Origin: Trichosporon coremiiforme
Taxonomy: Eukaryota > Basidiomycota > Tremellomycetes > Trichosporonales > Trichosporonaceae
DNA: 64,000 nucleotides
Assembly (NCBI GenBank): GCA_039545355.1
Contig: BCJJ01000021.1
Location: forward strand, 248,001-312,000
Direction: 5' to 3'
In this document: positions 10,740 through 22,654 of the stretch, one piece after another
Numbering within the stretch: position 1 is the stretch's first letter
Layout of the letters: each line of letters starts with the position of its first letter
Translations under genes and position numbers: made by a program
The notes under the pieces: generated by a model
The model's database searches: none
Seen by the model: only the letters and a program-made list of their open reading frames with translations
Told to the model about the DNA's origin: nothing

Positions 10740-13033
10740 TGCTGAAGTGGCGGGGACCTGCTCATCCACTCCATCGCCCCACGCATAGAACTCAGTTCCT
10801 TGTTATTTCAGGTGCTGTAAGGTTAACTCTCCGAGACTTCCAGTCCGTAACACTAACAGGGACTAAGGATGGGCTCAGCGCGACGTCAGGGAGCTCACCA
10901 CTCAGCAGCGCGCTTCAGGATCGGAAGCCGGCACGAGCCCTCGATACACTGCGCGTCAGCTTACATCGAGTCAGAGACAGCTCACGCATGTCACTGCTGT
11001 AGGTGTGGGATGCGTCGAATAACACTCTTTCGTCTGTGCATTAGCTTAACTACCCCAGTTTGTTTCAGAAGCACGCCAAACGGGCGTGCGGTAGCCCTGA
11101 ACGGTGATATGAAGCTCTGCAGTCAGGCAAGTGCTGCGTGTTAGCAGCTCAAGTGTAGGGCGTGGGGCAGCAAAGCGGGCCAGACGCTGCGTGTCAGCTT
11201 CGGCTCAAACAGCCTAACTCACTATTATCAAAATAAGGTACCGAGTAAATAGTTGCGCAGATAGTGCTGCGTCTTACATCTCGACACGACCTATAGACGG
11301 TCAACTTTTCACACTTCGGGATATGCCTACTTTTGAGTGAAGTCAGCTATACATCGAAAAGCTTTTAACCTACCATCTCGCAGCATCCAACAGTGATGGC
11401 GACCTCAGAACTGGTAGAATGGCAGCTGCTGCCATCGCTGGGGATCCGTTGCTGTTTATATACGCTTATACTTGCGCTTGACACGAAGAATTGTGGCGGC
11501 TGAGAAACGACGCCGTTGACTGAGGGCTGATTAGCTGAGAGCCAGTTTCACCTCGAGGACACCGTAGCTCACCAACATACATCCCAACGCTTGACCTGAG
11601 CTCAAACTCATTGATTGTGGCATAGCCATTCTCCCTGCTGATGCCAGCTATCACTCCAGGTGCTGACGTAACTCACCTGACCGCCAATTATGTCACAGAG
11701 AATATATGCCAGTTGGTGGTGAGATCCAACTGATTTCTGACTCACAAGCCGTGTCCTTCTGTCCTAGGGGGAATGCTGATGAGGCAGCATTGAGGTCAGT
11801 TAAGGGGAATGTTGCTCAACTCACCCTCTTCTGATACGTGAGTCGCATCTCTTTGCCGTCTGAGGTCAGCTTTCAAAGACATGCGTAGCTTAGCTTCACC
11901 TTCGGGGGTCACCTCGGGGAGGTGAGGGGGTCGGCAATCAACTTGCCCCCGACATAACACCTCTTGGGGCTACCAAAGGTGGCTGAGAGTGATCCGTTGC
12001 CTACTGTCGGTCAGCTGGGATCATGCGCATGTCACAGCTTACCTTACAGCTAAGGCCGCCCCGCCGTGACTGTCGCCACTGTCGCTCAGTTCTGACCCTC
12101 ACAACGGCAACTCGCCTTAGGAATTCGAACTAAGCATCAGTTATGCCGGCCGCATTCTAGAAACTGACCTCCACAAGACGTCTGATGTCAGCTGCGAAAG
12201 TGAGAGTTGCAGGTTGATGTCCACGTAATCGACAAACGTACGACATCCACACCAGCTGTTAGTTAGCTTCGATGAAGCGCTCCCAACTGCCCTCCTCTGC
12301 TCTTCTCCCTCTGGACATCTGGTGTTTCCGAGAGTCAGCTAATCGACGGGTCATTGGAGCTTATCATCACACCTGAGGAATGGACGAAAAGGAGCTCAGT
12401 CAGCTTCCGGCCCTATTGGATAAGCTGACCTCCTACTGTACGCTGGAAATATGTACTGTACCTGGATTCAGCTACTAGGTCAGAGCTGAAGCTTACCTTC
12501 GCACAAGAAGGAAAGGGGGAGAGCCGAGCTAGCTGGCGATCAGTTCCAGGCATGCCCTGTAGACTACCCTCTTCTGTCCTTTGCCATCAACACCTGGAGT
12601 CGCCTGGAGTCAGCAATGAGGCGGGACTTGAAGCTCGCTGTCACCCATGAACGAGGGAGAGAGATTCGCCACCCCACGGTGAGCTATGAGCCGACATTCT
12701 TAGCTGCTAACCTTCGCCCTTTGACGCCCTGGAGTCAGTTATGTGAGGTCTTGCCAACTCACCTCGAGCACCCCGACCTGGATGCCACGAAAGACATCCT
12801 TCCAAGTTTAGACCATCGCTGCTGGTTGACAGTCAGCTGACTGTAGGACAACGTACACGTCATAGTTCACCTCAAGTCGTTGTCCACGTCGCTGTTGGTC
12901 AGCTTCGACAAGATACCATCAACGTGCCTCTACCTACTTTGGACGTCAGTTCACGAGTCTTACCGCGCGAGGGTCAGCTACCGGGTGAAAGCGAGCTAAC
13001 TCACTGTCTCCCGATGGTCAATCTGTCGAGCAT
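10740..13033 (-). other. Tract dense in minus-strand intron signals: candidate micro-exon gene or decayed gene
   Basis: On the minus strand this stretch contains repeated units of GTGAGT-type donor, CTGAC branch site and AG acceptor. I count about 18 plus-strand GTCAG motifs (reverse complement of the CTGAC branch site) in ~2.1 kb, against about 2 expected by chance for a fixed 5-mer. Well-formed small exons between them include 12871-12891 (21 nt), 12763-12821 (59 nt) and 12712-12728 (17 nt). A start candidate is the ATG at 13033 (MLDRLTIGR, then a donor at 13004). Stop codons are frequent, no long ORF exists, and I could not assemble one continuous protein. It may be a heavily split gene, a spliced non-coding RNA, or a dead gene whose splice signals survive. 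Confidence 0.4.
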
Positions 13034-13074
13034 GGAGGATTGAGAGAAGAGGACTGTGTTAGGTGCGGGAAAAC

Positions 13075-13184
13075 GAGAGAGAGAGATAGAGAGAGATAGA
13101 GATAGAGAGAGATAGAGATAGAGAGAGATAGAGATAGAGAGAGATAGAGATAGAGAGAGAGAGAGAGACAGAGAAAGAGAGAGT
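13075..13184. repeat. GA/GATA-type microsatellite
   Basis: About 110 bp of imperfect GAGAGATAGA units on the plus strand, so a pyrimidine-rich tract on the minus strand. It lies about 40 bp upstream of the ATG proposed at 13033 on the minus strand, where it could act as a polypyrimidine promoter element. Otherwise a simple repeat. Confidence 0.9.
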
Positions 13185-13410
13185 GAGCCAGTTGTCAGTG
13201 AAAAGCGAGTCGGTGTTGTCGTGTCGTCACTCCTCGCGTTGGGCGCTGATCTAACGTTCACCCCTGCGCCCTTCTCGCGGTCTGCACTCTCTCTCGTTCG
13301 GCAGCGGTCGGTGCCGTAGTCGTCCTCGAACGTCATGGCCAGGCCCAGTCGCCACCCAGCCAACGGGCCAGGCTCGTCGCCTCCCAGTTGGTAGCCACAC
13401 CTGGCCAGTC

Positions 13411-13474
13411 TCCAAGCACACCCGTGTCCAAGCACACCCGTGTCCAAGCACACCCGTGTCCAAGCACACCCGTG
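13411..13474. repeat. 16-bp minisatellite, four perfect copies
   Basis: The unit TCCAAGCACACCCGTG is repeated four times without a mismatch (13411-13426, 13427-13442, 13443-13458, 13459-13474). It lies in the 3' flank of the acyl-CoA dehydrogenase gene and outside any supported coding exon. Confidence 0.95.
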
Positions 13475-13578
13475 AACCTTCAGAGGCTGCATATGTACAG
13501 CGAGTCTACGAATTACAACTAAGGAACTCCCTTCTTGTCTCCTAGTGCGTGTGCTTGCGTCGTTTCGAATGGAGGCGC

Positions 13579-15818
13579 TTACAGGCGCTGGTCCTTGGGC
13601 ATGAACTTCATGGCCTGGCTGTAAGGGCGTTAGCGTGCATCCTTCGCGATCGCTGAGAGTCCTGGAGAGAGAGGGAATGCGGGGCCCAGTGGCCGTGGTG
13701 ATTCGCGCTAAGGAAGGGGCGGGCGCAAGGGCGCAGGTACTAGTACCAATCGCCAAGCACCACAGGAAACCACCCAACCACGACCTCACGACAAATCAGT
13801 GGTTTCTCGGAAAACTCGATGTTCTTTCACACTTCGAGTTGCGCTCTTAAACTTTGCCAGGACGCGCGCGCACTGCTGCTAAAACTCACCGAACGCCGAG
13901 ATCGCCCAAAACCTCTTCCGCTCCGCCGAGAATGGCGTCGAACCTGGATCATGTCAGCCATTGTTTTTATGAAACTTGGAAAAAGTGCTTCTCGACGTTC
14001 TCCAACGTCCAGGAGCTCAAGTTTGGAAACAGTGCCGTACTTTTGAGTCCTCTGGAACTGTTCAATGAAGCGTCCCATGCCAGTCTTGGTCAGTCCACGA
14101 CCTCCGAAGATCTGGACGGCCTCGTCGGCGATCTCGCCGGCGACACGGGTCGAAAGCATCTTGAGGAAGCCGATCTGGCCGGCAAGGTGCTTGCTCTGCT
14201 CGCGGTAGGTCATGTTGCACATCTGGAAGGTGACGTTCTCGAGGTAGGACTGGACAGCCTCGACCTTTGCGATCATGTGGGCGAGCCTGAGTGGTGTTAG
14301 CAAGGTGGACGTCGGAGGTGGAGGTGGGCTGGGGACCCCGGACTGCTACGAGGCGAAGCCACGTGCCAGTACAGACCACCGAAGCCGTCGCGATCTGTCT
14401 GATCGACCAGTGGCAAAACTCACTTCTGACGGATGACAGGCTGGGCAAGGAGGGGCTTGCCGAAAACGGTGCGCTGGGCGCCCCAGAGAAGACACTCCTC
14501 GACGATGGCGCGGGAGCCACGGGCCGACGAGCAGCACATGATCCAGCGCTCGTGGTTGAAGTTGGAGAGAATGACGAGGAGACCGCCGTTCTCGGGGCCG
14601 AGCATGTTCTCGTTGGGGACAACGACGTCCTTGAACTCGATGTAGGCGGTACCGGCGGCAGTCGAGTACGAGGTCTTGATCTGCTTGGTGGTGACGCCCT
14701 CGCCGCGGGGGACGAGGAAGACGGTGAGACCGCCGTCGGTGCGGCATCCGACAGTGAAGTAGTCGGCGTGCATACCGCCAGTGATCCACTTCTTCGTACC
14801 GTTGATGACCCACGAGCCGTCCTCGCGCTGGACAGCGGTCGTGCGGAGACCGGCGACATCGGAACCGGCGAACGCCTCAGTGATGGCGAGACAGATTGCC
14901 TTCTGGCCCGAGAAGACCTCCTCGAGGACACGCGAGCGGAGGGGCTCCTGACCGAAGTTCATGACGGGGGGCAGGCCAATGACCATGCCCGAGTTGAGAC
15001 CGTCGCCGTAGCCACGGGCGGCGCAGCGGGTGAGCTCCTGAGTGAGGACGAGCTCGTGGAAGTAGTTGAACTTCTGGCCGTCGACACCGCCGATGAGCTC
15101 CTTGCCGTGGAGGTGCTTACCGGGGCCGAGACGCATGCGGTTCAGGTTGTTGTCGCCCATCGACTTGAGAACCTCGGGCGAAGCGCGCTTGCCGTTGTCC
15201 TCGCAAGCTTGCGCGTCGGGATACAGAACCTCGTCGACGTACTTGCGCATGGCCAGCTGGAGGGCGCGGTGCGAGTCGTCGTAGTAGGGCGACTTGAAGG
15301 CGGGGGTGAGCCACGTAGGCTCAGCGTAGGGAACCTTGGACAGGTCTCCGGGCTGGTGGGGCTTGATCTTCTCCTTCTCGCCCTTGATCTGACCAACACG
15401 CAGGCGCTGGTACTGGGGCTTGCGGAGGACCTCGTCGCGGTGGAGACCGAAGAAAACAGTGGTGGCGTCCTTACCGGCTGCGCGAGAGTCAGTTGTTTGT
15501 TCGTGTGAAGCTGTTTGCGATCCGGACGACGCCCGCCAGGCACAACAATAACCCAGAGCCAATACGTCACTGCCGCTCGTGGCCACCAGCTTGCTGCTGC
15601 TACTCACCGACATCCTTGTCGAGGAGGACGACGGAGCCTCCGGGGTGGAGACGGGCGAACTTGGAAAGATCGTAGACGTACGAGTCGATGATCACGTAGA
15701 GGTCTCCCTCCTTGTTGTGCTGGGCGGGTCAGCTGATTGTCAAGCGGTTTGTCAGCTATCAGAGTCGACTCACCTGAGCGACCTCGTCGCGGGTGAACTG
15801 CTTCATCTCCTTGGACAT
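13579..15818 (-). CDS. Cytochrome b5 / acyl-CoA dehydrogenase fusion protein
   Basis: A fungal-type fusion of an N-terminal cytochrome-b5 domain and an acyl-CoA dehydrogenase, expected to oxidise acyl-CoA thioesters with FAD and hand electrons to the fused haem domain. Six exons: 15774-15818, 15608-15719, 14424-15477, 14041-14286, 13890-13943 and 13579-13618. The sum is 1551 nt, 516 aa. The haem motif LHPGGSVVLLDKDVAGKD sits near residues 40-57. Acyl-CoA dehydrogenase signatures follow: AITEAFAGSDVAGLRTTA, GTKKWITGGMHADY, AQIGF-type C-terminal helices with EAVQIFGGRGLTKTGMGRF, and GGAEEVLGDLGVRQAMKF. The acceptor and donor around 13943/14040 use a GTACGG donor. The protein ends KDQRL, which is not a clear peroxisomal PTS1. 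No mitochondrial presequence is apparent. Confidence 0.9.
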
Positions 15819-17576
15819 TGTTGGATTGTTGTGGATGTGCTGGGTGGAAGAGGGAAGACAGGACTGGGTATTAAAAGACTCGCTGGGCGGCGATGAGCGT
15901 TCGTTGCACGGTTTGGTGAAAAGGGCGACCGGCTACTGGGCAGACCGGGGAGAAATCTTGGATGCTGGAGGCTGTGGCATGCATGCAGGGGACACGCTCG
16001 ACGACAGGGCAGGGCAGAAAGAACAGCAGGGCACATTGCAGGATCGCAGGGCAGCACAGATCGTCCGCCGGTACAGAAGAGTAAGATTTGGGCCCGCAAC
16101 GCTGGCACATCGCCGTGGCCATGGCTGACCAACGGCCGGTCGCCCAATGCATTCGCTGGATGACTGACGTCAGGGCCTCCCGGCTGACGCAGGGAACGCG
16201 GGGTGGGTGGGTCAGGTTGTGAACAATCCAGCTCACCGGATTGGCTCCTCCACCCGCGACATGCGTGCACCCCGCCCGCCATCCATGAGCCTTTCCATGC
16301 TGCTCTCTTCACCATGACACAGTGGCCGCCGCAAACAAGGGAACTCAACCCTTGGTCGGCGTTGCCCGTCGCCTGTCCGGCCTCCCATTACGCTGCATCG
16401 TCGTCGCTCTGCGCCGCCCGACATATCGATAACTATTGTGTGTTCCTCGTCTTCGTCTGTGTGTGTGTGTGTGGATGTGGATGTGGATGTGGGCTTATGC
16501 GTAACAAGCTGTACGGGCTACTGGAACGACGGTGGAACCTTACTCCGACCGCCCCTGGAACATGTACCGCGTCTTGCTTTGAGCCTGGGAGTCGGGAGCT
16601 AGCTGCGTGAGGAGAGCGATGCACAGCAGTGATCGAGCGTTTCCAATGCACGCCCACTCCTCCACGCCTCCACATTGCGTACCCTCCTTTGTCTCCCACT
16701 CTTGCTCATGCGGTGACGCTCGTTCCCATGGACGACCCGTAAACCCCGCACACGGCACGGCACACTGCAGACGGTACGCTGGCGCGGCTGGCTATACGCG
16801 GATACGCACCCCGGATAGCCCTATACCCGGCCAATTTAGGCCCCGCCGTAGCCCGTTCATGCCCAACGTCACCCGTGGCCCCGCACGCCGCCCAGCTGAC
16901 CGACGACAAGACGTTCATCGTCCGATCTCCGCTCTCGCGTCTTGCCGTCGCTACCCGCCCTCTGCCCGTCTGCAGCGGCTATCACATGACGCCTGGTCCG
17001 TTTCGGGTCCCAACCTCAGACGACTACCAACGGCATGTGCCGGTGGTAGATTCGACAGCACCTTCCTCACGCGCCTTCTTCATATCTCACTCTTCTTGAT
17101 AAGCACTACACCGCTTCTCGTTACATCACGTCTCTAAATCTCTGGACACTGAAGATCTCTGGACACTGCCTACGACGTCGCCCTCAAGACAGCTCTAGAG
17201 CACGGCAAGGGTGCCGTTCGTTTGCCGTGGCCCGCCAGCGTTGGAAACGTTGCTACCCGCTTACATCCTCACTCATGACTCCTTCACTTCCTTCACTCAC
17301 TGGGAACTACGAATTTATCCTTACGACCGCGGAGCGGCGGCTTAGTTCCCCGACATAGCTTGCGCCACTCGGGCTGTCTCACACTGACGACAGATGGCGG
17401 CACGATCGCAGAAGCATCTTGACCGTGCAGCCTAATGGATACATTGACCTATCTGTGCGTTGACTCATTTCATGACAGGCATTCTACGCCCGCGGCTCCG
17501 TCGAAACGGGCTTTTCGCGCTCGTGAATGGGTTCGTTTGGAATCTGTCCGTCAGTACTATCCTTCTCACCACTCCA
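15819..17576. other. Long intergenic region between acyl-CoA dehydrogenase and the MFS transporter
   Basis: Contains the upstream region of the b5/acyl-CoA dehydrogenase gene and the 3' flank of the transporter. A plus-strand frame at 16607-17137 is Ser/His/Pro-rich and looks non-coding. Apart from a TG repeat near 16460-16492 I see no structured element, RNA or gene. Confidence 0.4.
16458..16492. repeat. TG / GGATGT simple repeat
   Basis: A run of TG dinucleotides passes into three GGATGT units on the plus strand. Simple-sequence DNA in an intergenic region. Confidence 0.85.
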
Positions 17577-19280
17577 CTACGCCGCACTCACAAAAAAGCT
17601 CGTGATCAACACGATGGCGGCGCCAATACTCCCAAATATGAACGTGTTCCTGAGTGCTGCGCCGTACGCCTCTCTGGCGAGGAGGCGCTGAGCAAGCGGT
17701 AGCTTCTTGATGATGCTGCTGGCGTGCCTGAGCCGGTCGATGAGACGTCCGTCCTTGAAGCGGCGCGCGAGCTCGTGCTGCAAACTCGTCTGGAAGACTG
17801 CGTCGCTGATCCCGACCCCGAGGACCTGGCCAATGGAGCGCCAAACGTACACGAACCCAGTCGCGGTCGCGATCTCCTCGTGACTGACTGCTTCCAGGTT
17901 CGCAACCAATGTCAACGTCAGCAGCGCGCCAAACCCGGTACCCATGGGAATCACAGCGGTCCACTGCACGGCGTCGCTGCTGCTCTGTCCCAAGGACGTG
18001 AGCAGAATCATAGAGAGCAGCGGGCCGCACGCGCTCAGAACAATTGCCCATTTGTACCGTTGCGTCCTTCTCACATAAAGCCCAGCCAGGGGGGAGAAGA
18101 TGGCCATGGCGATCGAGTTGGGGAGGAGGTGCGACCCCGCCGCGCTCAGGGATTGGCCCAAAACAATCTCAAACACCATGGGGAGGTGGTAGAGCATGTT
18201 GAAGTTTACGATGGCGATGACGCCGCTAATGATCCCGATGCAGAGGGGGACGCGGCGCTTAAGCAGCGTCAATGGCAACACCGGGAAACGCGCGAAACGC
18301 AGTTCGACGAGGATGAACACGGCAAACAAAGTCGCAGATGCCACTGCGAAAGGAATTGCGGCGTGCTCGGACCCAAGACAGCGCAGGAGGCATCCGATCG
18401 AGAGCAGCAATGTCATCGAGCCGCCGAAATCGATGTCGCCCCAGCGCGTCTGGCGGCGCAACTTGCCCGGCACAGAGTACCCCACGAGCACATACAGTGT
18501 GAGCGCAATGGGGATCTGGGCTGCTCCGTCAGTTCTCGCCCACTGCCCACCTTTCGTTCACGATCGCACGATCGGGGCGATCGAGGGTACTCACCAAAGA
18601 AGGCCGCGCGCCACCCAAATCTCTCTGTCAACCATCCCCCGATCGGGCCGCCGAGCCCGATCCCCAGTCCGAACACCATCATGTTCAGTCCTTGGTAGAA
18701 CCCCCTCAGGCTGGGCGGGAACGTCTCCGCGACGACCACGGAGCTGACCGTGCTCATGCCGCCTCCGCCCATACCAGCGACGAAGCGGCCGATGCAAAGT
18801 GCCGCGAAACTCGGGGCGGCGCCGCACCCGAGCGTGCCGAGTGTGAACAAAGCAAGCGCCTGCCGGAATGCCCGACGCCGGCCCATAATATCCGCCAGCC
18901 TTCCATAGAGAGGAGTGAAGGTCACGTTGGACCAAAGGTAGGCCGTGCCAATCCAGGAGGAGCGGTCGAAGGAATGGAGCTCCGAGGAGATCGTGGGTAT
19001 GCATGTGGCCACGACTGCTGTCAGTTGCGGGGCGTGCGGGGGGCGCGCGGGGAGTGGGGGAGATGAAGGGTATGAGTTGGGGAGAGACTGGGGGAGACGA
19101 GGGAGACGAGAGAGGGAGAGTGGGCAACTCACTCGTGAGATCGAGTGCACCGAGGAACCCCGCCAGAAGCGAGGTCGCGACGACCAAACGCCGGGCCGTC
19201 GGCGTCGGCTCGGAAGCCAACAGGGATGTGTTTTCGCCAGCGCCCAACATATTCAACGTCCTATTCGGAGCGCGCGGCAT
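17577..19280 (-). CDS. MFS transporter, drug:H+ antiporter / vacuolar amino-acid (DHA2, Vba/Azr1-like) type
   Basis: A polytopic secondary transporter of the major facilitator superfamily. Three exons (19133-19280, 18595-19014, 17577-18520) sum to 1512 nt, 503 aa. Introns are 118 and 74 nt. The joins read LDLTIVATCIPTIS and FFAQIPIALTLYVLVGY, both restoring membrane helices. The signature loop after TM2 is GRLADIMGRRRAF (motif A), followed by GRFVAGMGGGGMSTVSSVV and GFYQGLNMMVFGLGIGLGGP, typical of DHA2-type efflux or vacuolar basic amino-acid permeases. The start at 19280 gives a short cytosolic N terminus with no signal peptide. Substrate cannot be told from sequence. There is no biosynthetic cluster around it. 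Confidence 0.88.
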
Positions 19281-20213
19281 GGAGCAGAATTTGCTGGGTA
19301 AAGCAAGATGAAACAGATTGGGGGCCTGCGGACGCCCGGCGCCGTGGATTCTTAAGGTTTCGGAGCCGCTATCGCTGCCCTCGGTGGGCAGTGAGCCAAG
19401 TCGGGAAGCTCGAAGGAAAAGTTGATACCGCGGGCAAGCTAGGCTGCTAGTTCTGTTCTCAGCCACGAGCTAGACGTTAGTGGGCAACGAAGAGATAGCA
19501 GAGAGAAGAACTAAGAAGTTCGTGGTTAGTCCTTGGGATGTAGCTAGTTGTCACTGCGGTGGCGTCGCTCGCGCGACCTGTCACGCCGGGGGCCGGGAGC
19601 CGTTGCACATTCAGCTAGACTCGCTTGCTCAGATCTTTCCGCGGCACAGGTTGCTGCGACCTCCAACGGCCAACAGATTCCAGCAGAAAGAGATGATTAC
19701 CAGTGTCGCGATAGCTCACAACGAGCGGAAATGCAGCGAGGTGTGTGTTGGATTGGAAGACGACAGGGTCGCAATCGAGGAGGGTCGTCACGCCATCGGC
19801 TTCGTCCGGTGCCTGCTTCACGTAGCTCACGTTTCTATTCTGTGGACCCTGGCCCCTTATCGCGGCACCCGACGTCGGTGTCTATTCAGAGATGTCGCGG
19901 TACCCTCTTTTCTCCACTTTCTTCGAGACAAGCAAACGCCGTGCACCACGTCCAGCGCGTCCAGCGCTTACAGCGCGTCGGTCGCGTCACTGCCGAGATC
20001 CGCTAGGATCGTCCGCTCGCTCGCAGGGTCATTCCCCAGGAGCCTCCCCGCACCGAGTCGGGGGCCCGGACCTAACGACTCCGGCACGTCATTGCACGAA
20101 AGTTAACTTGATTCTCGAGCCATCCAGCCTTTTTGCAAGAACTATAAGAACAAGGTGCTGCACGCCATGGCTAGATCTGCATCGACCTCCTAGTCATTCT
20201 AGACTGAACCAGC
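19281..20213. other. Divergent promoter region between MFS transporter and sulfatase
   Basis: The transporter is transcribed leftward and the sulfatase rightward, so this ~930 bp should carry both promoters. A plus-strand frame at 19480-20106 is open, but it has no ATG at its 5' end and no recognisable domain. I treat it as non-coding. Confidence 0.4.
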
Positions 20214-22340
20214 ATGAGACTCGGCGCCTTGCTGACCGCCCTCGTGGCCGCTAGCGCTGTTTCTGCGAACAACGGCAACAATGGAAAGGAAAACGCTAAG
20301 CCCAACAAGCCCGGGAAGCCTGGGAAGGGCAAGCCCAACATCGTACTCATCCGTGAGTCCCTTGCGATCGCGCTGATCTGAAGCACCGCTATCCGCGGTC
20401 GCCAGCGGTCTGCGAGCTTTGGCGAGCTCTTATCTCTGTGATCGAACTCAGACGCGTGATCGAGCTTGAGCATGTGATCAGTCTGGAGCATGTGATTGAG
20501 CACGAGCTCACGGAGATGGCGCCGCTCGCTGCGCTCGCGTCCTTAGCATCAGCTGACCCCAGTGACCGACGACCAGGACCTGTCGACTATCTCGCCCGAA
20601 GTCCTGCCGCACCTCTACTCCCAGATCGCGGCCGAGGGCACGCACTTCACGCAGTTCTTCGCTCCCGTGTCGCTCTGCTGTCCCTCGCGCGTCTCCCTCC
20701 TGCGCGCTCAGCACGCCCACAACCACAACGTGACATATGTGTCTGAGCCGTACGGCGGGTGGCCCATCTTCAACAAACTGGGCTACACGCACAACACGAT
20801 CCTGGACTTCATGCAGAGGGCCGGATATGGCACGTACTACACTGGCAAGTTGATGAACGGCCACAACATTGATAACTGCGCGAGCCTCCCCGTCTCCGGA
20901 GTTACCGAGGGCGAGTTCCTCGTCGACCCCTGGACTTATGACTACTGGTCGCCCGGCTTCTGCGACGTGAACACGGGCCAGGTCTCTGTGCACAATGGCA
21001 GCTACAGCTCGGACGTCGTCGCCCAGAAGGTGCTGGGCCACCTCGACACCGCTCTGGCCAAGGACGACCCGTTCTTCGTCGTCGCGGCGCCTATCGGACC
21101 GCACTCGCACATCCCCGGCGCCAAGAACTCGAACGACTACATCCCCGGCATGTCGATCCCCCAGTTCCGCCCCCAGGACGCGGACAAGTTCGCCGACCAC
21201 TCGATCGAGCGCCACGAGGGCTTCAACCCCGACTTCCCCACTGGTGTCTCTTGGGTCAAGGATCTCCCCCGCCTGAACCAGACGCAGATCGACCACCTCG
21301 ATGACTGGCACCGCGCCCGCCTCCGCGCCCTCCAGCCCATTGACGCCATGATCGGGGACATCTTTGCGAAGCTTGACGCCGCCGGAGTCACCGAGGAGAC
21401 GTACGTCATCTACACCTCTGACAACGGTTACGCTCTGGGAACGCACCGCCGGCAGCCCGGCAAGACCCTCGGCTTCGAGGAGGACACGCGCGTGCCGCTC
21501 TTCGTCCGCGGTCCCGGAGTCGAGAAGGGGCGCGTCGAGACTGAGGGTTCGTGGGGCATTGTCGACCTGGGCCGCACGATTCTTGACCTCGGTGGCGCGC
21601 AGACCAGCTACGAGAACGACGGACACACCATCGATCTTTTCGGCAGGGCCAAGCACGACAACGGCAAGCACAATGGCCAGACCAACGGGAAGGGTAACAG
21701 CGCCAACGGCCCCGGTAACAGCGCCAACGCTCCCGGCCACAACAAGGAGGTCAACGATGGCAACCCCCGCCACGCACTGTCCGAGTACTGGATCCTGGCC
21801 ATCGAGGAGGGACCCTGGGCGCATGCGCCGCGCCCGAACAACACGTACCGCACCCTCCGTGTCGCCGACGGCGAGCACAAGTACTCGTACTCTGTGTGGT
21901 GCACGGGCGAGCGCGAGCTGCACGATCTGAACGAGGACCCGCACCAGGTTCGCAACCTGCTCCAGTCGCACAACGGTCTGGGCCGTTTTGCGTCGTTCAA
22001 CGCCTCCGCCCCCGTCGATCCCCGCGCTCTCACTGAGCTCACTGCCAGGGGTCTGGATCAGGACACACAGCGCGTCGCGGAGCGCCTCGACGCACTTCTC
22101 CTCGTCCTTAAGACGTGCCAGGGCCAGCAGTGCCGCGAGCCCTGGGCTTCGCTCTTCCCTACCGGCGAAGTCAAGTCTTTCGCGGACGCCCTCGACGCTA
22201 GCTACGATGGGTACTTTGCCAACCTGCCCCGTGTCAAGTTTGACGAGTGCGCACTCGGATACCAGGCCCGCAGGGAGAGGCCGCTCTGGGAGGACGCGTG
22301 GGCTTGGAAGGCGCAGGACGGCATGATCGTGCAGAGCTAG
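20214..22340 (+). CDS. Secreted sulfatase (arylsulfatase / N-sulfoglucosamine-type alkaline-phosphatase superfamily)
   Basis: Hydrolyses sulfate esters outside the cell. Two exons, 20214-20352 and 20563-22340, with a 210-nt intron; 1917 nt, 638 aa. The first ~20 residues (MRLGALLTALVAASAVSA) are a clear signal peptide, followed by a Lys/Pro/Gly/Asn linker. The fold begins with PNIVLI-LTDDQD, where the Asp pair is the metal site split by the intron. CCPSR at residues 85-89 is the C-x-P-S-R motif whose Cys85 becomes formylglycine. Later YTSDNGYALGTHR holds metal and sulfate ligands. Potential N-glycosylation sites are frequent. An Asn/Gly/Lys-rich insertion near residue 505-535 is low-complexity and probably a surface loop. 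Activation would need a formylglycine-generating or equivalent enzyme. Substrate class is not resolved. Confidence 0.92.
20438..20509. repeat. 18-bp minisatellite inside the sulfatase intron
   Basis: Four imperfect 18-bp units starting GTGAT(C/T) (20438, 20456, 20474, 20492). It makes up about a third of an intron that is longer than most others in the window. Confidence 0.8.
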
Positions 22341-22654
22341 TGGACTCTGCAGGGTGATGTTGGAACGAATTTGTAGGCGCCGAAAAGGGTCCAAAAGAGC
22401 AGAAGAGGTTAAACGGATTCCGTAGTGGGGGGATTAGGGAGCAGTCAAAACGATGCAAGGGAATCAAGGAATGATCGCATCGTTGCAGAACTCTTTCGTC
22501 AGTCACTCAGAAGTTCCCATGTGCCGCCTGCTGGCAGAGTGAACATGCAAAACCAATTCGCTGGGTCACTTTCATACCATGCATATACAGTCGTCATCAT
22601 TAGTCGTTGTATAAAGAACGGGAGGATGTCGGATGTTCACTTTTTATCTGATGC
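22341..22654. other. Convergent 3' region
   Basis: Lies between the 3' ends of the sulfatase (plus) and the multi-PAM2 gene (minus). Holds the two terminators or polyadenylation regions. No gene seen. Confidence 0.5.

Noticed and set aside
13411..13474. Possible CRISPR-like repeat
   Set aside because: The 16-bp units are directly adjacent with no spacers, in a eukaryotic nuclear context. It is a minisatellite.
14291..15508. Plus-strand frame of 405 codons antisense to the acyl-CoA dehydrogenase
   Set aside because: Compositional shadow; no recognisable motif, while the minus strand has clear family signatures.
13579..15818. PTS1 peroxisomal signal on the b5/acyl-CoA dehydrogenase
   Set aside because: The C terminus is QRL, which does not fit the usual [SAC][KRH][LM] pattern.
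20508..22394. Minus-strand frame of 628 codons antisense to the sulfatase
   Set aside because: It mirrors the sulfatase exon exactly, has Val/Leu/Arg/Asp-rich composition typical of the complement of GC-biased codons, and shows no domain or splice logic. The plus strand carries a signal peptide and the CCPSR active site.
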